64,000 nt of DNA from Quercus robur (GCF_932294415.1 NC_065535.1:86940862-87004861); one strand, 5' to 3'. Positions 23,936 through 36,510 are shown, numbered from the stretch's first letter. Numbers and translations are program-made. Notes: generated by a model not told the origin, from the sequence alone.

Positions 23936-24129
23936 CTTAATAAGAATTCTAAGTTGCTCAATCCTCGGATCAAGTACCAGAAGAGGTTAAAGCTATGAAG
24001 GTTATTAGGAAGATGGTGAAACGCTTTATTACTCGGCAACCTGTAGGGGCTGTTTATTTTTGGGTTATATGTCCTCGGATGATTACCTCCTATACCTCAC
24101 CGAGCATTCAACTGTCATCTCGGCTATTT

Positions 24130-24500
24130 TGGGGTAAGTATTGTTTTCTCAGGTCGGCATTATTGTGCCAAACAACTCTATTAAGTTCATAGTAATATGT
24201 TTTCCTTAGCAATAGTTTCGACCCTAAGTGTCATTTGTTCAAGTTGGCATTATTGTGCCGAACGGCTCTCATAAGTTCATAAATAGTATCTTTTATCTTG
24301 GTAAGGGATTTTGGCCCTAAGTATCGCTTTTTTAGGTCGGCATTATTGTGCCGAACAATTTTATTAAGTCCATTATAAACATTATTGTCTCAGTAAAGGT
24401 TTCTGCCCTAAGTGCCATTTATTCAAATTGGCATTATTATGCCAGATTGTTCCAATAAGCACAGAGTAAGATCTTTGTATTAACTGGGATTTCGGCCCCA
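24130..24500 (+). repeat. Tandem array, four copies of about 91 bp
   Basis: The landmark GGCATTATTGTGCC recurs at 24156, 24246, 24339 and 24430 (spacings 90, 93 and 91), with TAAGTTCATAG-like and GGCCCTAAGT-like words between. It is diverged more than the 80 bp array and has an unrelated unit. Confidence 0.85.
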
Positions 24501-24599
24501 AGCATCGTTCATAGTATAAAAATAAAAATAAATAATATATAATAAAAGAAATTACAGGATAGTATGTCTATTCACAGCATAACTATTTCGAAAGAAGAG

Positions 24600-25640
24600 A
24601 TAGAATGTATGAAATCAAAAAATGACGACCTTTATTAATGTAAAGAGGTGTTACAGCGTACAATGAAGGGCTTAAACAAAGCCTGTATAGAAAATGAGTT
24701 ACAAGAACAATAAAAAAAAAAAAAAACAACAAACAGAAATCTTGTTAAGCTCGGCTCCCAAGTCTTTCCAAACTCTGCCCCAGTGGCACCCATATTGAGA
24801 GGAGGACCTTCCTTGGTGGGAGAGGAGAAGAAGAGGAAGAAGGAAAAGCACCAGGATGGATCTGGTGGTGGAAAGAAGAAGAAAGAGAGTCAAAAGGAGG
24901 CACCAGTGAAGGAAGAGAGGAAGAAGCAGGAATACTTTGTCCCTGCGTCAATCCTGACTCCTAACACGCTGGTGCCATGTTAGTTATGCTCATAAGAGAG
25001 CGGCTGGTACTGATAATGGGCGATCCCAGCTCAGCCGCACCAAAAGTTTGACGCGACGAGACCCTACTTCGGATTTTGACTGAAAGGAGGATGAGAAGTA
25101 TCTTGAGTCTCTCCTATCCTTGCCCTGACCGAGCCATTTTGAGCTTCGCAAGAACGTAGCATTTCTGGGAAGGGTATGGTCTCTTCATTCCCACTCCTAT
25201 CTTGGACTTATCACGATTCAAGGTGTAAACAAGCGGATAAGGGAAACTCTGAGGGAGGCTAAGGATTTTCAGACTTCAAAAGGATTGAAAGGGCTCTGTG
25301 TAAGAGAGGTAACCTCTTGCTTTCCTTCTTATATTAGGGGCAAAACAGGAGGAATTTAATTTACCCATATTTCCAAGAAAATCGATAAGCGAGAATATAC
25401 CCGTTCCGCTTCCCTACACCGTCAATAACCGTCGAATTTAAATGGTCTCGTAAAGGGAAATCATTAAAGACGCGTTTTGGATAAATCAAACGGCAGGAAC
25501 GCATCGTGAATGAGCTCAGAGGAATGTCTCGTAGCCCGGTATGCTTCCTGGGTAGATGAAGAGACACCAACATTAATGAAGGACAGAGCTAAACGAGCCG
25601 TAATAAAGGCTTGGCATTACCAAAACCCTCATCTCCAACC
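24600..25640 (-). other. Interior segment with minus-strand coding-like signal
   Basis: This part of the LTR element is less AT-rich than the flanks. On the minus strand it shows several broken open frames (for example 25573-25361, which begins MLVSLHLPRKHTGLRD). The complement of CCTTTATTAATG near 24630 could supply an AATAAA signal. No domain was recognised. Some Tat-type Gypsy elements carry an extra antisense ORF near the 3' LTR; this could be a remnant of one, or a captured host fragment. Low certainty. Confidence 0.3.
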
Positions 25641-25659
25641 AAAAGGTTGGACAGCAGGG

Positions 25660-25673
25660 TTTTGAGGGGCTAT
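25660..25673 (+). promoter_or_regulatory. Polypurine-type tract before 3' LTR
   Basis: TTTTGAGGGGCTAT sits immediately before the TGTGGGG of LTR 2, in the position expected for the plus-strand priming site. Confidence 0.6.
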
Positions 25674-26356
25674 TGTGGGGCCCAATAATTTGTGACCCTG
25701 ACTCATTCATTCGTTGGGGCCCAAGGCCCGAGCCGAGGAAGGTTATAGCTCAGGCTCGGTAGTACAAGTACAAAATAGTCTTGGGACACAGCCGAGGATG
25801 ATTCGGTTCTAGGCATGTCCGAGGTCTCGCTGGAAGGAAGGGCAAAAACGGTATAAGAGCAGCTTGGAAAAAAATCTAAAATATCTAGGTCAATAGAGAA
25901 GGATACGCTGAAAAGTATAACGACCAGTGAAAGCTGCCCTTACTGCCATTCAATACTCTGCACCTGACAGAGCCATACTCCTCAGCTTTTACAACCACCC
26001 CCAACCACTCTGGGTATGGGCTGATGGGACAAATATCTGTCCTGGAAAGTCGAACCTACACGTGGACGAAGGATAAGGAATACATGCTAGTATAAAAGGA
26101 AAAGTAAGAATCCAGAGAGGAGGTTGGGAAAAATGGCCAAAAACTAGAGCCTCCCAACCCGTCTCCTGAAGAAAGACTCCTAGGGCGCACACACTTTAAT
26201 TATGTATGAACACCATGGAAAATCCACTGTGGAAAACCCACCGTCTTGTGACCAAGGCCTAGCCTTTCAAACCCACGCTCTACAAATCATATTGTTTGGG
26301 CCTTTTTACGCGCGAACCCAACACTATTACGGGTCGTTACAAATCGTGTCCTTACA
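25674..26356 (+). repeat. 3' LTR
   Basis: Begins TGTGGGGCCCAATAA and ends GTGTCCTTACA, followed by the target duplication ATCGT. 683 bp. Differences from the 5' LTR are mostly transitions, as expected from methylated cytosine decay. Confidence 0.92.
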
Positions 26357-26361
26357 ATCGT

Positions 26362-28437
26362 ATTAGTAATCTTTTTAATTACATAGAATAAATATTACAA
26401 TATTGGTTATATATATATATATATATATATTAATTTTACATGTCACTTAAAAGAGTTAGGAAATCTAAATGGTTATGATTAATTTATTGAATTCACAAAT
26501 ATTTAATTTTTTATGGCTTTCATGTCAATTGTTGTCAAAATTTTTTAAAATTAAAAAACTAAATATAAGAAAGAATGTCGTATTCTAAATCTATTAATAA
26601 TATTATTATTATTGCTCAAAAATAATAATAATATTATTATTCCAAATAAAATAGTTTCTTATATAATTTTTTTTTAGAAATAATCATATAAATTCCTTTA
26701 ATATATATATAATTAATGTACAACTATATATAATTAATATATTTACTTTGCTAATTCAATGAATTAATACTTTACTTTGATATAAATGCAAACTTTGTTA
26801 AAATGGAATCCTAAATACAAAAAATCTTTGAGGAATAAAGCACATAGCAAAATCTTATACTCTCCCACGCAATGCCTTGAATATTGATTTCTGCTTGCGT
26901 TTGTCTCTCAATATTGCCATATTCCCTCATTTAGACGCGTTTTGTATTTATCAATTTTCCTAGACTAGAATGACATGTGATATTGAATATAGGACATCTT
27001 TCCAGACAACATTGTCCCAAATGTTCAACGCATTGGGAATGAACTGCGCTGGCCACTGTCTTGCATCTTAATTAACTTAAATGTATTAATTGATTACTAT
27101 GAAACTTAATATATCATGTTAATATATTTCTAATTTCGTACGTTTTGTCGCTGACAAAGTTGTCATTTGTCAACTACCATTAATTTCTTTAGCATTAATT
27201 TCCACCCTACATTTTTCTCCTATGATATATGTTTGACATTTTTTTTTTTTTTGAAGTGATATATGTTTGACATCAAGTGATGCATAATGGATTCTCAAAA
27301 AAAAGAAAAAGTGATGCATAATGAGTTTATACATCCTTGTATTTCATATTATGTACAACGGCTGCAATCCAATTCGACAAGCTCAATGTGACAATACAAA
27401 TGAAAGGGAATATAAATGAAAGAATATACATAATAGTTTTTTTTTTCTCTCTCTAAATTAGTTCGGAGGAAAATCACATTGAAGACATACAGAGGCCACC
27501 GATCACATGGATGTGAAGTCCGCTACTAGCATTACAATGAAACTGGGTTATATCTATGATTGAACTGTGCCAAAGTCACTAATAAGGTGATCGAGGAAAA
27601 CCTTCAGGACCAAGCCTTAGAGGAAGTACTTGACAAAATTTCAGTGCAGGTTAACAAATAGTATGGTGAGTACAGCTGATGTCGACTGTCGAGCACTTGA
27701 TAGTGAATCGTAAGGCATTCAAGGAATGTTATTGGAAAAGATAGTAAATTAGAAAGGGCGCAAGCTGAAGTGATGGAACATAGAAGTGTGAGCACATATA
27801 TGTGGCCTCTATCACTGATTGATGTTAATATATAATGAGCTAGAGGCTAGGACATTTTATTTGGGTGCTGTATTTGTGTCGGATACTTGATATGTCTGGA
27901 ATATTTGCATGCGTGTCCTAATCATGTCCTTTAAAAAAAAAATGAACGACACAACTGGGACACGAGAACAAGAAGAATCGAAAACCTTTTTACAAAATAA
28001 AAAAGAGCATTCATGCTTTGAATAGTAATAGTGCAATTGAAAATCAACAAATATCTTTATTTTGGTTTGTATTCTAATTTTTAAAAATTCTTTAATGGTC
28101 ATAGATTTTCTTTTTTATTAATCATTACTCTTAATTTGATTATATTTAATACAGAATATTATATAAGAAATAAGTGCTTAATATTATATAGGAAAAATAA
28201 ATAAAAATATATTTAATATTTATTTAATAGATATGTCCCGTTATGCTCATGTCCTATTTTTTTAAAAAATTATCGTGTCTCCGTATTATACCTTATCGTA
28301 CATATGTCTGTGTTTCTTAAATAAAATGAGTGATAGGAAAATTATCATGTCGTCGGAGAACGTGCAATTCAGCAACTCATGAAGCTGCCAAGTTTGCACT
28401 TAACTCCAATTTAGAGTATTGCTTTAATAAAGGAAAT
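26362..28437. other. AT-rich intergenic DNA
   Basis: No supported gene. It holds (TA)n at about 26409-26430 and a short perfect-looking hairpin of AAT/ATT units at about 26596-26642. The stretch 27470-27830 is less AT-rich, but no family was recognised on either strand. Confidence 0.45.
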
Positions 28438-28463
28438 CCCCCCCCCCCCCCCCCCCCCCCCCC
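28438..28463 (+). repeat. Poly-C run of 26, followed by GC-rich patch
   Basis: Twenty-six consecutive C, then GTGGGCGTGCGGGCGGCACG up to about 28490, in an otherwise AT-rich region. About 50 bases later an A run (28549-28562) follows CCGTTTACC. The block could be the end of a retroposed sequence. Confidence 0.85.
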
Positions 28464-28563
28464 GTGGGCGTGCGGGCGGCACGGCGGTTAGAGGTTGTTT
28501 GTCCTTAGTTTGTATTCCTTTTTCTCTCTAATAGAAGTACCGTTTACCAAAAAAAAAAAAAAG

Positions 28564-29784
28564 TCATAGGTAGGAGTTAGGATGTGACCTGCTAATTGGT
28601 ACCAATATTTTTGTGCATGTGTGTGTAATTTATCATCTTCTTAAAGAGTGGAAGATGTTAATATTGAAGGAGGTGATCACACCGTAATAATGGTGGACCC
28701 ACTCACACAAGATATCCTATTTTGTCTCCTAGAAAAGTGATGATTATTTCTAATAGAGAATGTATGTGACTCTCGCAAGTTGCAAGGAGTTGAATTTATT
28801 CTTAGAGTTACAATCCTTCAAAGAGGGTGCAACTCTACATGAAAGGGGTACAAAGTATCTATAAATAAATCCCAAATTGTCCAAGTCATTTCAGTTGTGT
28901 CCCTCTTATTTTTTTAAGAATTTTTTTGCATGTGATATCCACTCTGGACTTTCATTTCTCTATGCCCAACATTTTAACAAAATTCATGTATAGTCACATG
29001 GATGAGAAACTCTATCCAAAGTCCAAAGAACTAAGCAACAATATATTGCATGTATAAGTATGAATAGCATTGCACATTTCCAACGTTGTGGTCACCTGCA
29101 TGGTACAAACAATGTCACTTTTTACAATAGCTTTTTGGGTACCCCCCATATTAGGGAATATATGGCATAGGCAAACACTGTGGGGAAGAACTCTTCTCAT
29201 TCAAACTTTCTGAAAAAGATCATTATTCTTTTTTCTGTGCGAACAAAAGAGGTCATTATTGTCTTGAAAATCATGAGGCAAAAATTAAATAAAAATAGTA
29301 TAATCAAGATAATATGTAATTGCTTGTGCAAGAAGTCAACAAACAGGATTTTCATCCATTGCTTGTAACTAGGGACTCATTCACCACTATCCAAAAACAA
29401 AAAGACTATTCACTATGTTAAATCTTTCATTACATTGAGACCCTATTGGCGAAAGTTCTTCAATGATGGTGACAATTATGCCATGTTAGACAACCGATTA
29501 AAACGAAAATGTAATTTTTTTAATGTTACATGCATGTCAATTAGATTTACAAGCCGAACATGGGTAGATTTGGTGAGACTTCAGGAGGTAAAGAGAAAGA
29601 CCCAAAAACACAAACAAAAATCTCTCTCTCTTTTTTTTTTCCTTTTTTTTGGTTCAAATGGATGCCCAAACAAAGGGCCGCAACCCAGGAGTTTAAGGAA
29701 AATACTTAGATTGTGCCGGAGCACTTTGTGAGAGCCCAGAGTAGTATGTGTTCCACGACTAAGTAAGAATTGTCCAGAATTTAC
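28564..29784. other. Intergenic DNA, no feature recognised
   Basis: Mixed AT-rich sequence without recognisable exons or terminal repeats. Confidence 0.4.
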
Positions 29785-29923
29785 GGGCCGTTTGTTACAT
29801 AAACTTAAACATATATTTTTAGTTTTTAAACAACATTACATGTATTTTCACACATTTTTTCACACACACGTATTTCCAAAAAAACTAAAATTTGTTATTT
29901 AAATACACGTAACAAACGGACCC
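29785..29923. mobile_element. Small MITE, about 139 bp
   Basis: The ends are GGGCCGTTTGTTACAT and ACGTAACAAACGGACCC, an inverted pair. Interior words ACATGTATTTTCACAC and ACGTATTTCCAAAAAAAC are shared, inverted, with the copy at 30951. Confidence 0.78.
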
Positions 29924-30950
29924 TACATCTTTAGAGAATTAGTAAGAATTAGTAACAATAACATTAAACTTTGGGAATAATCATGAGTCATGTCCGGTCA
30001 AAACTCAAAGAGTATTTTACAATTTTTTAGGAGGATAATATTCAGATGAAATCTTATAAGATCAACCAATATCTTTGATGAGAGAGAATTGTCAATGAGT
30101 CTGAATCAATGATAATTTCTTTGTAAACGGGGATACCCATTTTTTTTCTTATTTTTTGAGAATCATATTTTGGACCTAGTAATGGAGTAACCGAGTAAGT
30201 ACCAAGGTTGCATGTGAAGTATGAAACAGAACTTCACTGTAGTCTGTACATTACTAAATTTATAGTAGCCACATTTAATGTTTCATATGGTTGGAAGGAT
30301 ATTTATTCCTAGTTTTCCTAATGGATGAATTGTATTTATAGCTTTGAAATATGGCACCAAAGGAGTGATGGAGAAAAGAAATATGTCAGTGGTATCTTGA
30401 CTATTAGCTCTAAACCCAGGTGTCAAGGGGGGGCAGCTAGTATGATCAAGATTGAGCCCAAGACTATTCCAGATTTGTTTAGATTTGAAACAGTCTCAAG
30501 AGTACATGTGATGGAAAAAGCATCCTCTTTCAAAAATCCGCATCTTTACCAAGTATCTGAATGACAAAATTTTCTAGCAAATCTGTCAGAATTCGTGGCA
30601 AATCTATCACGAAAAGCAGGCCAAATATATAGGAAGTCATATTGTTTCAGGAAATTAAATTTCCAAAAGGAATTCCTTGTACTTGATTTTGTAACAAATC
30701 TTTGGCAGACTTAGAGGAACAGATACCATTAGAAAATTTTTGTGAGAATTATTCCACAGATAATTTACTTTTGTGATTTTGTGAACAAGAAAAAATAAAG
30801 TAAAATTTATTAACTAATAAATAATATATATATAAATCTGTACTGTTTATTTAAGAGTTAGGTCATTTTAGATATATATCACTGTCAGTTTTTTTAAAAC
30901 ATTTTCTCATCTCTCTGTTTATGTGAGTGTGTGTGTGTTAAAATACTTAG
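29924..30950. other. Intergenic DNA, no feature recognised
   Basis: No gene supported. A frame at 30325-30564 on the plus strand has no recognisable family. Confidence 0.4.
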
Positions 30951-31074
30951 GGGCCATTTGGTAACGTTATTTGTATTTTTTGAAAATACGTGTGAATGAA
31001 AAAGTGTGTAGAAATACATGTAATGTTGTTTAAAAACTGAAAACATGGGTTTAAACACATGTACTAAGGAACCC
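30951..31074. mobile_element. Small MITE, second copy in opposite sense
   Basis: Opens GGGCCATTTGGTAACGTTAT and closes GTACTAAGGAACCC. It contains GAAAATACGTGTGAATGAAA and ACATGTAATGTTGTTTAAAA, the reverse complement of words in the 29785 copy. The right end is diverged. Confidence 0.65.
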
Positions 31075-33196
31075 AACTAGCTTTCTTTTTTTTTCTTTTT
31101 TTTTTCTTGAGAAACAACCCAACTAGCTAGCTAAATAAATGTTGATATATTTGTGATTATTGTATAATATGATTTTCCTAAAAAAGAAAAAAAAAAAGAA
31201 AAAAAGAAAAGAGGTAGAATAACCATCTTTTCGAGCCGGATGCAACTCACACGTGTTCTATCATCTATGTCCTTCACTCCAGTTTCAAGTCCTACCCTAC
31301 TACTATGTTTGGTAAAATGTAGGGGAAATGAATGAGAGAGAATGGAAAGAAAATAAATATTTATCATGTCATTTTGTGTACCAAAAAAAAAATAAAGTGT
31401 TATCTTAGCAAAATAAAATTGAACATTGTTTCCATCCAACCTCCCCATTTGAAATATATATATATATATATATATATAATAAATAAAAATCTCAAGTGTT
31501 GAGCTATTAAATAGGTTCACATTTTTTATTTTTTAAAGATTTAAATAGAATCACATATGAAGGAGGACAATTAGATAGAATTAAATGATTCTTTTATAAA
31601 AATATTGATTAAATGATTAAATTCATATGTTTCTTCTCTAATTTTCTTGAAAGAATATAGCATTAATAAAAAAGAAAGGAAATACTTATCAAAAAGAAAA
31701 AGAAAAAAGAAAGGAAATATTTTATTCTTTGGAGAAAAAAAAAAAAAGAGTGTAATCCAAATAATTAAATATTATAGTTATACCCTTAGTCTTTCTCTTT
31801 TCATTTTTATTTTTATTTTTATTTTTTCTCACAATGCTAGAAAAAAAAAAAAAAAAAAAATAGTGGACCCGGACATACAAGGGAGATTCCTTTTATTTTC
31901 TTTTCCCTCCCTTTTTTTTTTTCCTTGCATCCAAACATAGAAGAGATCCTCATTTCAGTGGTATCATAGTACAGACGCGTCATTAGTGAAAAGGCTGCAT
32001 CTCTTTCCGCATACGTTGGGAATAGTGAGCAGCCAATGAGAGGTCGATACGTGGGCTCGTGGGAAAGCAGTTCACATGAAGAATTGTACTTTTTTGGTAC
32101 TTTTATAGTTATGGCCAAGCTGACCTAATTCTTATAGCAATCGTCCACCTCTTTTTTTAGGAGCGTGACAAACACAGTCCTCCTATAATAATTTGTGTTA
32201 TCAACAACAGGTCTTTCTTTCTTTTTTGTGTGTGTGTGTGGATATAATAGAAGCACAGCACAAGTTTTGGACAGAACATGATATAGTGATTAGTGAGTTG
32301 GAACTTGGAACAATGTCAGATACACAATGAAAAAAGATAGAAAAGGAAGCTATACATATTAAGAAGAATAATATCTTATAATTGCAGACTTTGCAGTACA
32401 ATACTATTGGGAATGATATGACATATTTGCTTTTTATGTGTTGGGATTTGCAGTAAATTTTTGAATCTAGACGAATGGTTCATTTATTTTGTCACAAACT
32501 ATGAATAAAGAGGCAAAAATGAATTAACAAACAATTTTAATTTGATGAAACAATATGCCAAGGCCTGCATATTTGATGAATGATGTCAAAATCGTTTTAA
32601 GTATTTTCCAAAAGCCTCCCCAATTTTGAAAGATAAATTTTCTTTTTTCTTTTGGCTAATTAATAATGGTTCAACTCCCCCCCCTCTTTCTTATGCTATT
32701 AATCACAAATGGGTTTTCCATCATTAGTTAGATTAAACTCTTTTTTTTTTTTCTTTTTTTTTTTTTGAGAAGAATAGTTAGATTAAACTTGTGAGCAATC
32801 ACTGCAACTTTCATTTATTATTACTTTGCAAATACAATAAAGTTAGGGACACCATGAAAATTTACAACATTTTCATATTAGCCTAGAAACTCACACATGA
32901 GCTCACCATAATTATCAACTTAATTTTTTTAATGGTTTATGTGTGAGATGGTTAATTTGAGCATATTGTAAAATTTTCGTAAATTTGTTCTATCGGTAGT
33001 ACTCTAACAAATAATCACTATTGACCTAAATCAAACCCCACAAGGATACCTGAGTGGTGGACTCATTGGTCTATGTTGTGATATAAGCTTAGAGGTTTCA
33101 TGTTCAATTTGTCACATTATTGGTTCATGGGAGTTTTCAAGATGTCTCAATGGTAGGGAGTGGAATATTTTAGATAAAGGTTAGGACACCACTTCC
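31075..33196. other. AT-rich intergenic DNA with simple repeats
   Basis: Contains (TA)n at about 31456-31478, A-rich blocks at 31660-31860 and T-rich blocks. No exon was recognised. Confidence 0.45.
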
Positions 33197-33199
33197 TTA

Positions 33200-34032
33200 A
33201 AGCATCCATGATAGTGGTGCTAAATAGTAATATTGCTATTTTTAGCACCACTAATACTTAATAAGTATGTTGCAGTAGTGGTGTCATAGCTAAAAATTTT
33301 TAGCTTCTTGCTACAGTGCACAACTATAAATGATTGTGCATTGTAGCAAGAAGCTAAAATATATATATATATATATAAAACTTCTCTCTCTTCTCTCTCT
33401 CTCTCTCTCCGGCTTCTCTTCTTTCTTTCTTTTTTTTCCTTCTTATTTTTTTTCTTTCTCTCTAGTGCCTCCCTTATCTCCTCTCTGCTTCGCCGGCAAG
33501 CTCGCAGACCGTGGTGGTGCTCATAAAATCCATATAAAAACCCAGCGAATTAGATACCCAGCCTCTAGAAACAACACTAGATCAGACCATTGCCACCAAA
33601 GCAACGCCGATCCACCAAACCCACAAATCATTAAACCCATCCCAACGACCCACCACCACCACCAACGACAGAACGTCCACCACCACCACTGTTGCTTGCA
33701 ATAATCGACCCACCAGCAAAAAACCAACCCATAAAAGCCACATAAACCACGAAGAAGAGAGGAGAGGAAAAAAAAAAAAAAGAGAAACAGAGAAGTTGAA
33801 AGAGAGAAACGGAGAAGGCATGGAGAAAAAGAAGAAAAAAAGGAGGAGGAGAGAAAGTGGAGAAAAAGAAGGAAGAGAAAAGGAGGTAAAAGAAAAAAAA
33901 ATTAAATGAAGTAGTTAAAAAAATAGATCTATTGATATTGGGTGTGTTGTGAAATGATAAGTTAAAATAGATAAAGTGACTTTTTATTATGCTAAAAAAA
34001 CTAAAAATTTGCCTCCACTGTTGTGAGTGCTC
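33200..34032. mobile_element. Harbinger-like non-autonomous element, 833 bp
   Basis: The left end AAGCATCCATGATAGTGGTG at 33200 and the right end CACTGTTGTGAGTGCTC at 34032 are inverted. TTA flanks both sides (33197-33199 and 34033-34035). It shares with the 17621-18979 element the ends, the inner TGCACAACTATAAATGATTGTGCA-type hairpin region and GATAAAGTGACTTTTT near the right side. The interior (33370-33900) is a CT-rich then CCA-rich then GA-rich stretch resembling a host 5' UTR. Confidence 0.8.
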
Positions 34033-34035
34033 TTA

Positions 34036-34675
34036 TATATAAAACTAGAAGTAATTATAAAGGGTTTATTTTCCCTTAGATTCAAAATTATGCCTTGTAA
34101 ATATCAAGTAGTGATGACAATTCATGTTAGCAAGTTGTATTTGTGATGTGTCATGTCATGTCAAAAGTATTCAAATACATAACTCACCTTAACGCAACCT
34201 ATTTATATAGTGGGTTAACATGACATGACCCATTTTAATGCGTTTAATAAATAGTCCAAGAAAAATAAAGAAAAAATAGAGTTTTTTCTCCCCTTATTTA
34301 TTTTGATTAAAAGGGTTAGGGACTATAAAGTTTCAATTAATATTTTATCAATTAACCATTATAATCTTTTTACTTACTAAATTATATTTAGAATTCAAAT
34401 TTATGTTATATAAAAATGACACTTATTAGTATGAATGGAGTCATTTCAAGTTGATTGAAGGTTAAGCAAGTGAACATGAAATGGAATCATTTAAAGCATG
34501 TCAATCCAGTCAAACTGAATTCATTTGAACTAAATACTTCTTGTAAAAGACAATGTCAAGTTTGTGTCGTGTTCATAGGTCATGTCAAATAATGCAACCC
34601 TTGCCAAGAGTTTGAAGTTGAGTGGTATAACTTGCTCTCCTTTATTATAAAACGAAGATAATTATCCCCTCCCTT
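34036..34675. other. Intergenic DNA, no feature recognised
   Basis: AT-rich. Words around CATGTCATGTCAA recur but no ordered repeat is evident. Confidence 0.4.
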
Positions 34676-34696
34676 CCCCCCCCCCCCCCCCCCCCC
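34676..34696 (+). repeat. Poly-C run of 21
   Basis: Twenty-one consecutive C in AT-rich DNA, preceded by CCCCTCCCTT. It is the second such run in the window. Confidence 0.85.
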
Positions 34697-35961
34697 TTTT
34701 AATAGTAAGTATCCAATTATCAAAAATAAAAATTATACTTTGTAAAGAAAATTGGCATTATTGTACTTCAAGTAAGACACACACTAAGAAATTGAGGTGT
34801 TATGAAATGACAAAAGACATTGTAGTTACTACTTTCCCGTAATGGGACAAATTTAGGGGTAGAGTACCCAATTTGGGAAAATAGTTAACACGAAGCTCAT
34901 CTCTTTTTTTCTTTTCTTTTTTGAAGTAAAAGCTCATCCATTACTCAAAAGGCAAGAATGTGACAATTTGGAAAAATAGACAACGTAGAAGACAAAAAAT
35001 AAAAGAGAGAAAGAATTTATCAGTTTGGATGACATTGCTTGCAGTTTAGAGATTGCTTTAAATGTAATGAAGGACAACTACACATGCTATTTCATCTCTC
35101 TGTAAACGCTTCTGTTTTGTTGAATTTTTGGCTGGCATGGCCAATTAACCATATTTCTAGCATAACGTACTCTTTCTGGCTGTAACCTACCATCTATGCC
35201 ACTGTACACAGCTTCACGCTGTGTACTATATCTAGCATTAAGATTATGGTGAGAAAGAAATTTAGACACATACAAGAGAAAAGAGAAAGAGGAACTTGAG
35301 CTAAAAAATAAAATTAAAACATATGCATGTAAGAATCATTTATATAAGAGGAAAATGTAGTAAAGCGTGGTTTATATAGAATAATTTCTATTAGATTATT
35401 TTTTTTCTTTTTTTTGTGTTCCCTTTCCTCTAATATTTATTTTTTAACCAAAGCAAGCATGGTTTTTTTTGTTTTTTGGCATAAGAGGAAGCATTGTGTG
35501 TTACACCTCACAATTTTGAAAATTGATTGAAATTTGGAATGATGGAGTTCCAAACATTACTTACATGCACCCCATTGAACGATGGGTGAACTTGCCATGG
35601 TTTATGCACATATATGGTATTTCATTTCTTTTTCCTTGAAAAAAAAAAGAGAATTCATTTGTTAATTGTCTTTTTTTTTTTTTTTAAGAAATTACATAAT
35701 TTAGCTTAATATCACTATACAACAACATTAAATAATTCATTTATTTTCTTAATAATTTGATACTTTGAAAAGGGAGGATTCAAACACTAATTATCCTAAT
35801 TAATGAGAGTAATTAATATCATTAAGTTACCAGGCTCTTGACATTTTTAAAATATAATTTTAATTATAAGGAAAAGTAATACCATCATAATTATTTTGCT
35901 AAGTATTATATATATATATATATATATTATAGAATTTGCTAGGTATTATTCCATGTAATTG
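34697..35961. other. AT-rich intergenic DNA
   Basis: No gene recognised. (TA)n lies at about 35908-35928. Confidence 0.45.
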
Positions 35962-36510
35962 AGTTTTTTTTTTTTAATAAAAAATTCTTTTTCTTAGAAG
36001 AAAACTGCATCCATTAAAAGAAAATAGACTCAACCAAAATTGGCTAAAATTACAAAGATTAGGTGTGGAGAAACATTTTCCATCCATAGTTGTAAACCGC
36101 TAACATGTCTAACATGTCTAGTACGCTTAGTTAGGTTGTGAGTTATAGAGTTACTTTGTGGACGTGTATGAGAAAAAGTGACAATCCTAAGGGTCTTTGC
36201 AAGAGACTTAATTTCATCCACCAAATTACTAAACAAGGAGAGGAATACATTGTCACAACTGAGGGCTTTAAACACGATCTTAGAATCTCCCTCCAAGATC
36301 ACAGAGGAGAAGCCACAATCACTAGCAAAACGAAAAACTCTGGCAGCCGCCATACATTCTGCCGTGTCAATTGAGGGAGGTAGAGTATCCATGTTTGTCA
36401 TAGAAGCTAATACCAATCCCAAATGATTGCGAATGACAACACCAAAACCAGCTGAGGACAAGCAATGGTTTTTAAAAAATTCTAATCCAATCAATTCCCT
36501 TCAGTTTCAT
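35962..36510 (-). mobile_element. 5'-truncated LINE with RNase H domain
   Basis: The minus-strand translation gives the RNase H end of a LINE: SAGFGVVIRNHLGLVLAS, then LEGDSKIVFKAL with the catalytic D, then a tail like FSHTRPQSN and WMENVSPHL. The T run at about 35966-35977 is the poly-A tail in element orientation. The first catalytic motif is degenerate and everything upstream is missing. It is a different copy from the LINEs at 3.9-9.8 kb. Confidence 0.82.

Larger units (their letters stand above)
22538..26356 (+). mobile_element. Complete non-autonomous LTR retrotransposon, 3819 bp
   Basis: Two LTRs (22538-23218 and 25674-26356) flank a 2.45 kb interior. Both sides carry the 5 bp duplication ATCGT (22533-22537 and 26357-26361). 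A primer-binding-type sequence directly follows LTR 1 and a purine-rich tract precedes LTR 2. The interior has no gag, protease, RT, integrase or RNase H. Instead it holds two tandem-repeat arrays and a stretch with minus-strand coding-like signal. By eye the LTRs differ at about two dozen positions plus two indels over about 682 bp, roughly 96% identical. It probably uses proteins of a Gypsy-type partner elsewhere in the genome. Confidence 0.92.

Noticed and set aside
23455..24500. Possible CRISPR-like array
   Set aside because: The units are full tandem repeats without unique spacers, in a plant retrotransposon.
24699..24983. Ser/Pro-rich and Lys/Glu-rich frames on opposite strands
   Set aside because: Both arise from a GA-rich purine tract inside the LTR element; no domain.
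30325..30564. 79-codon frame on the plus strand
   Set aside because: Mixed composition but no motif, no upstream or downstream exon and no repeat similarity that I can see.
33330..33821. Frames on both strands in the 833 bp element
   Set aside because: They come from CT- and CCA-rich simple sequence inside a MITE, giving artefactual His- and Trp-rich proteins.
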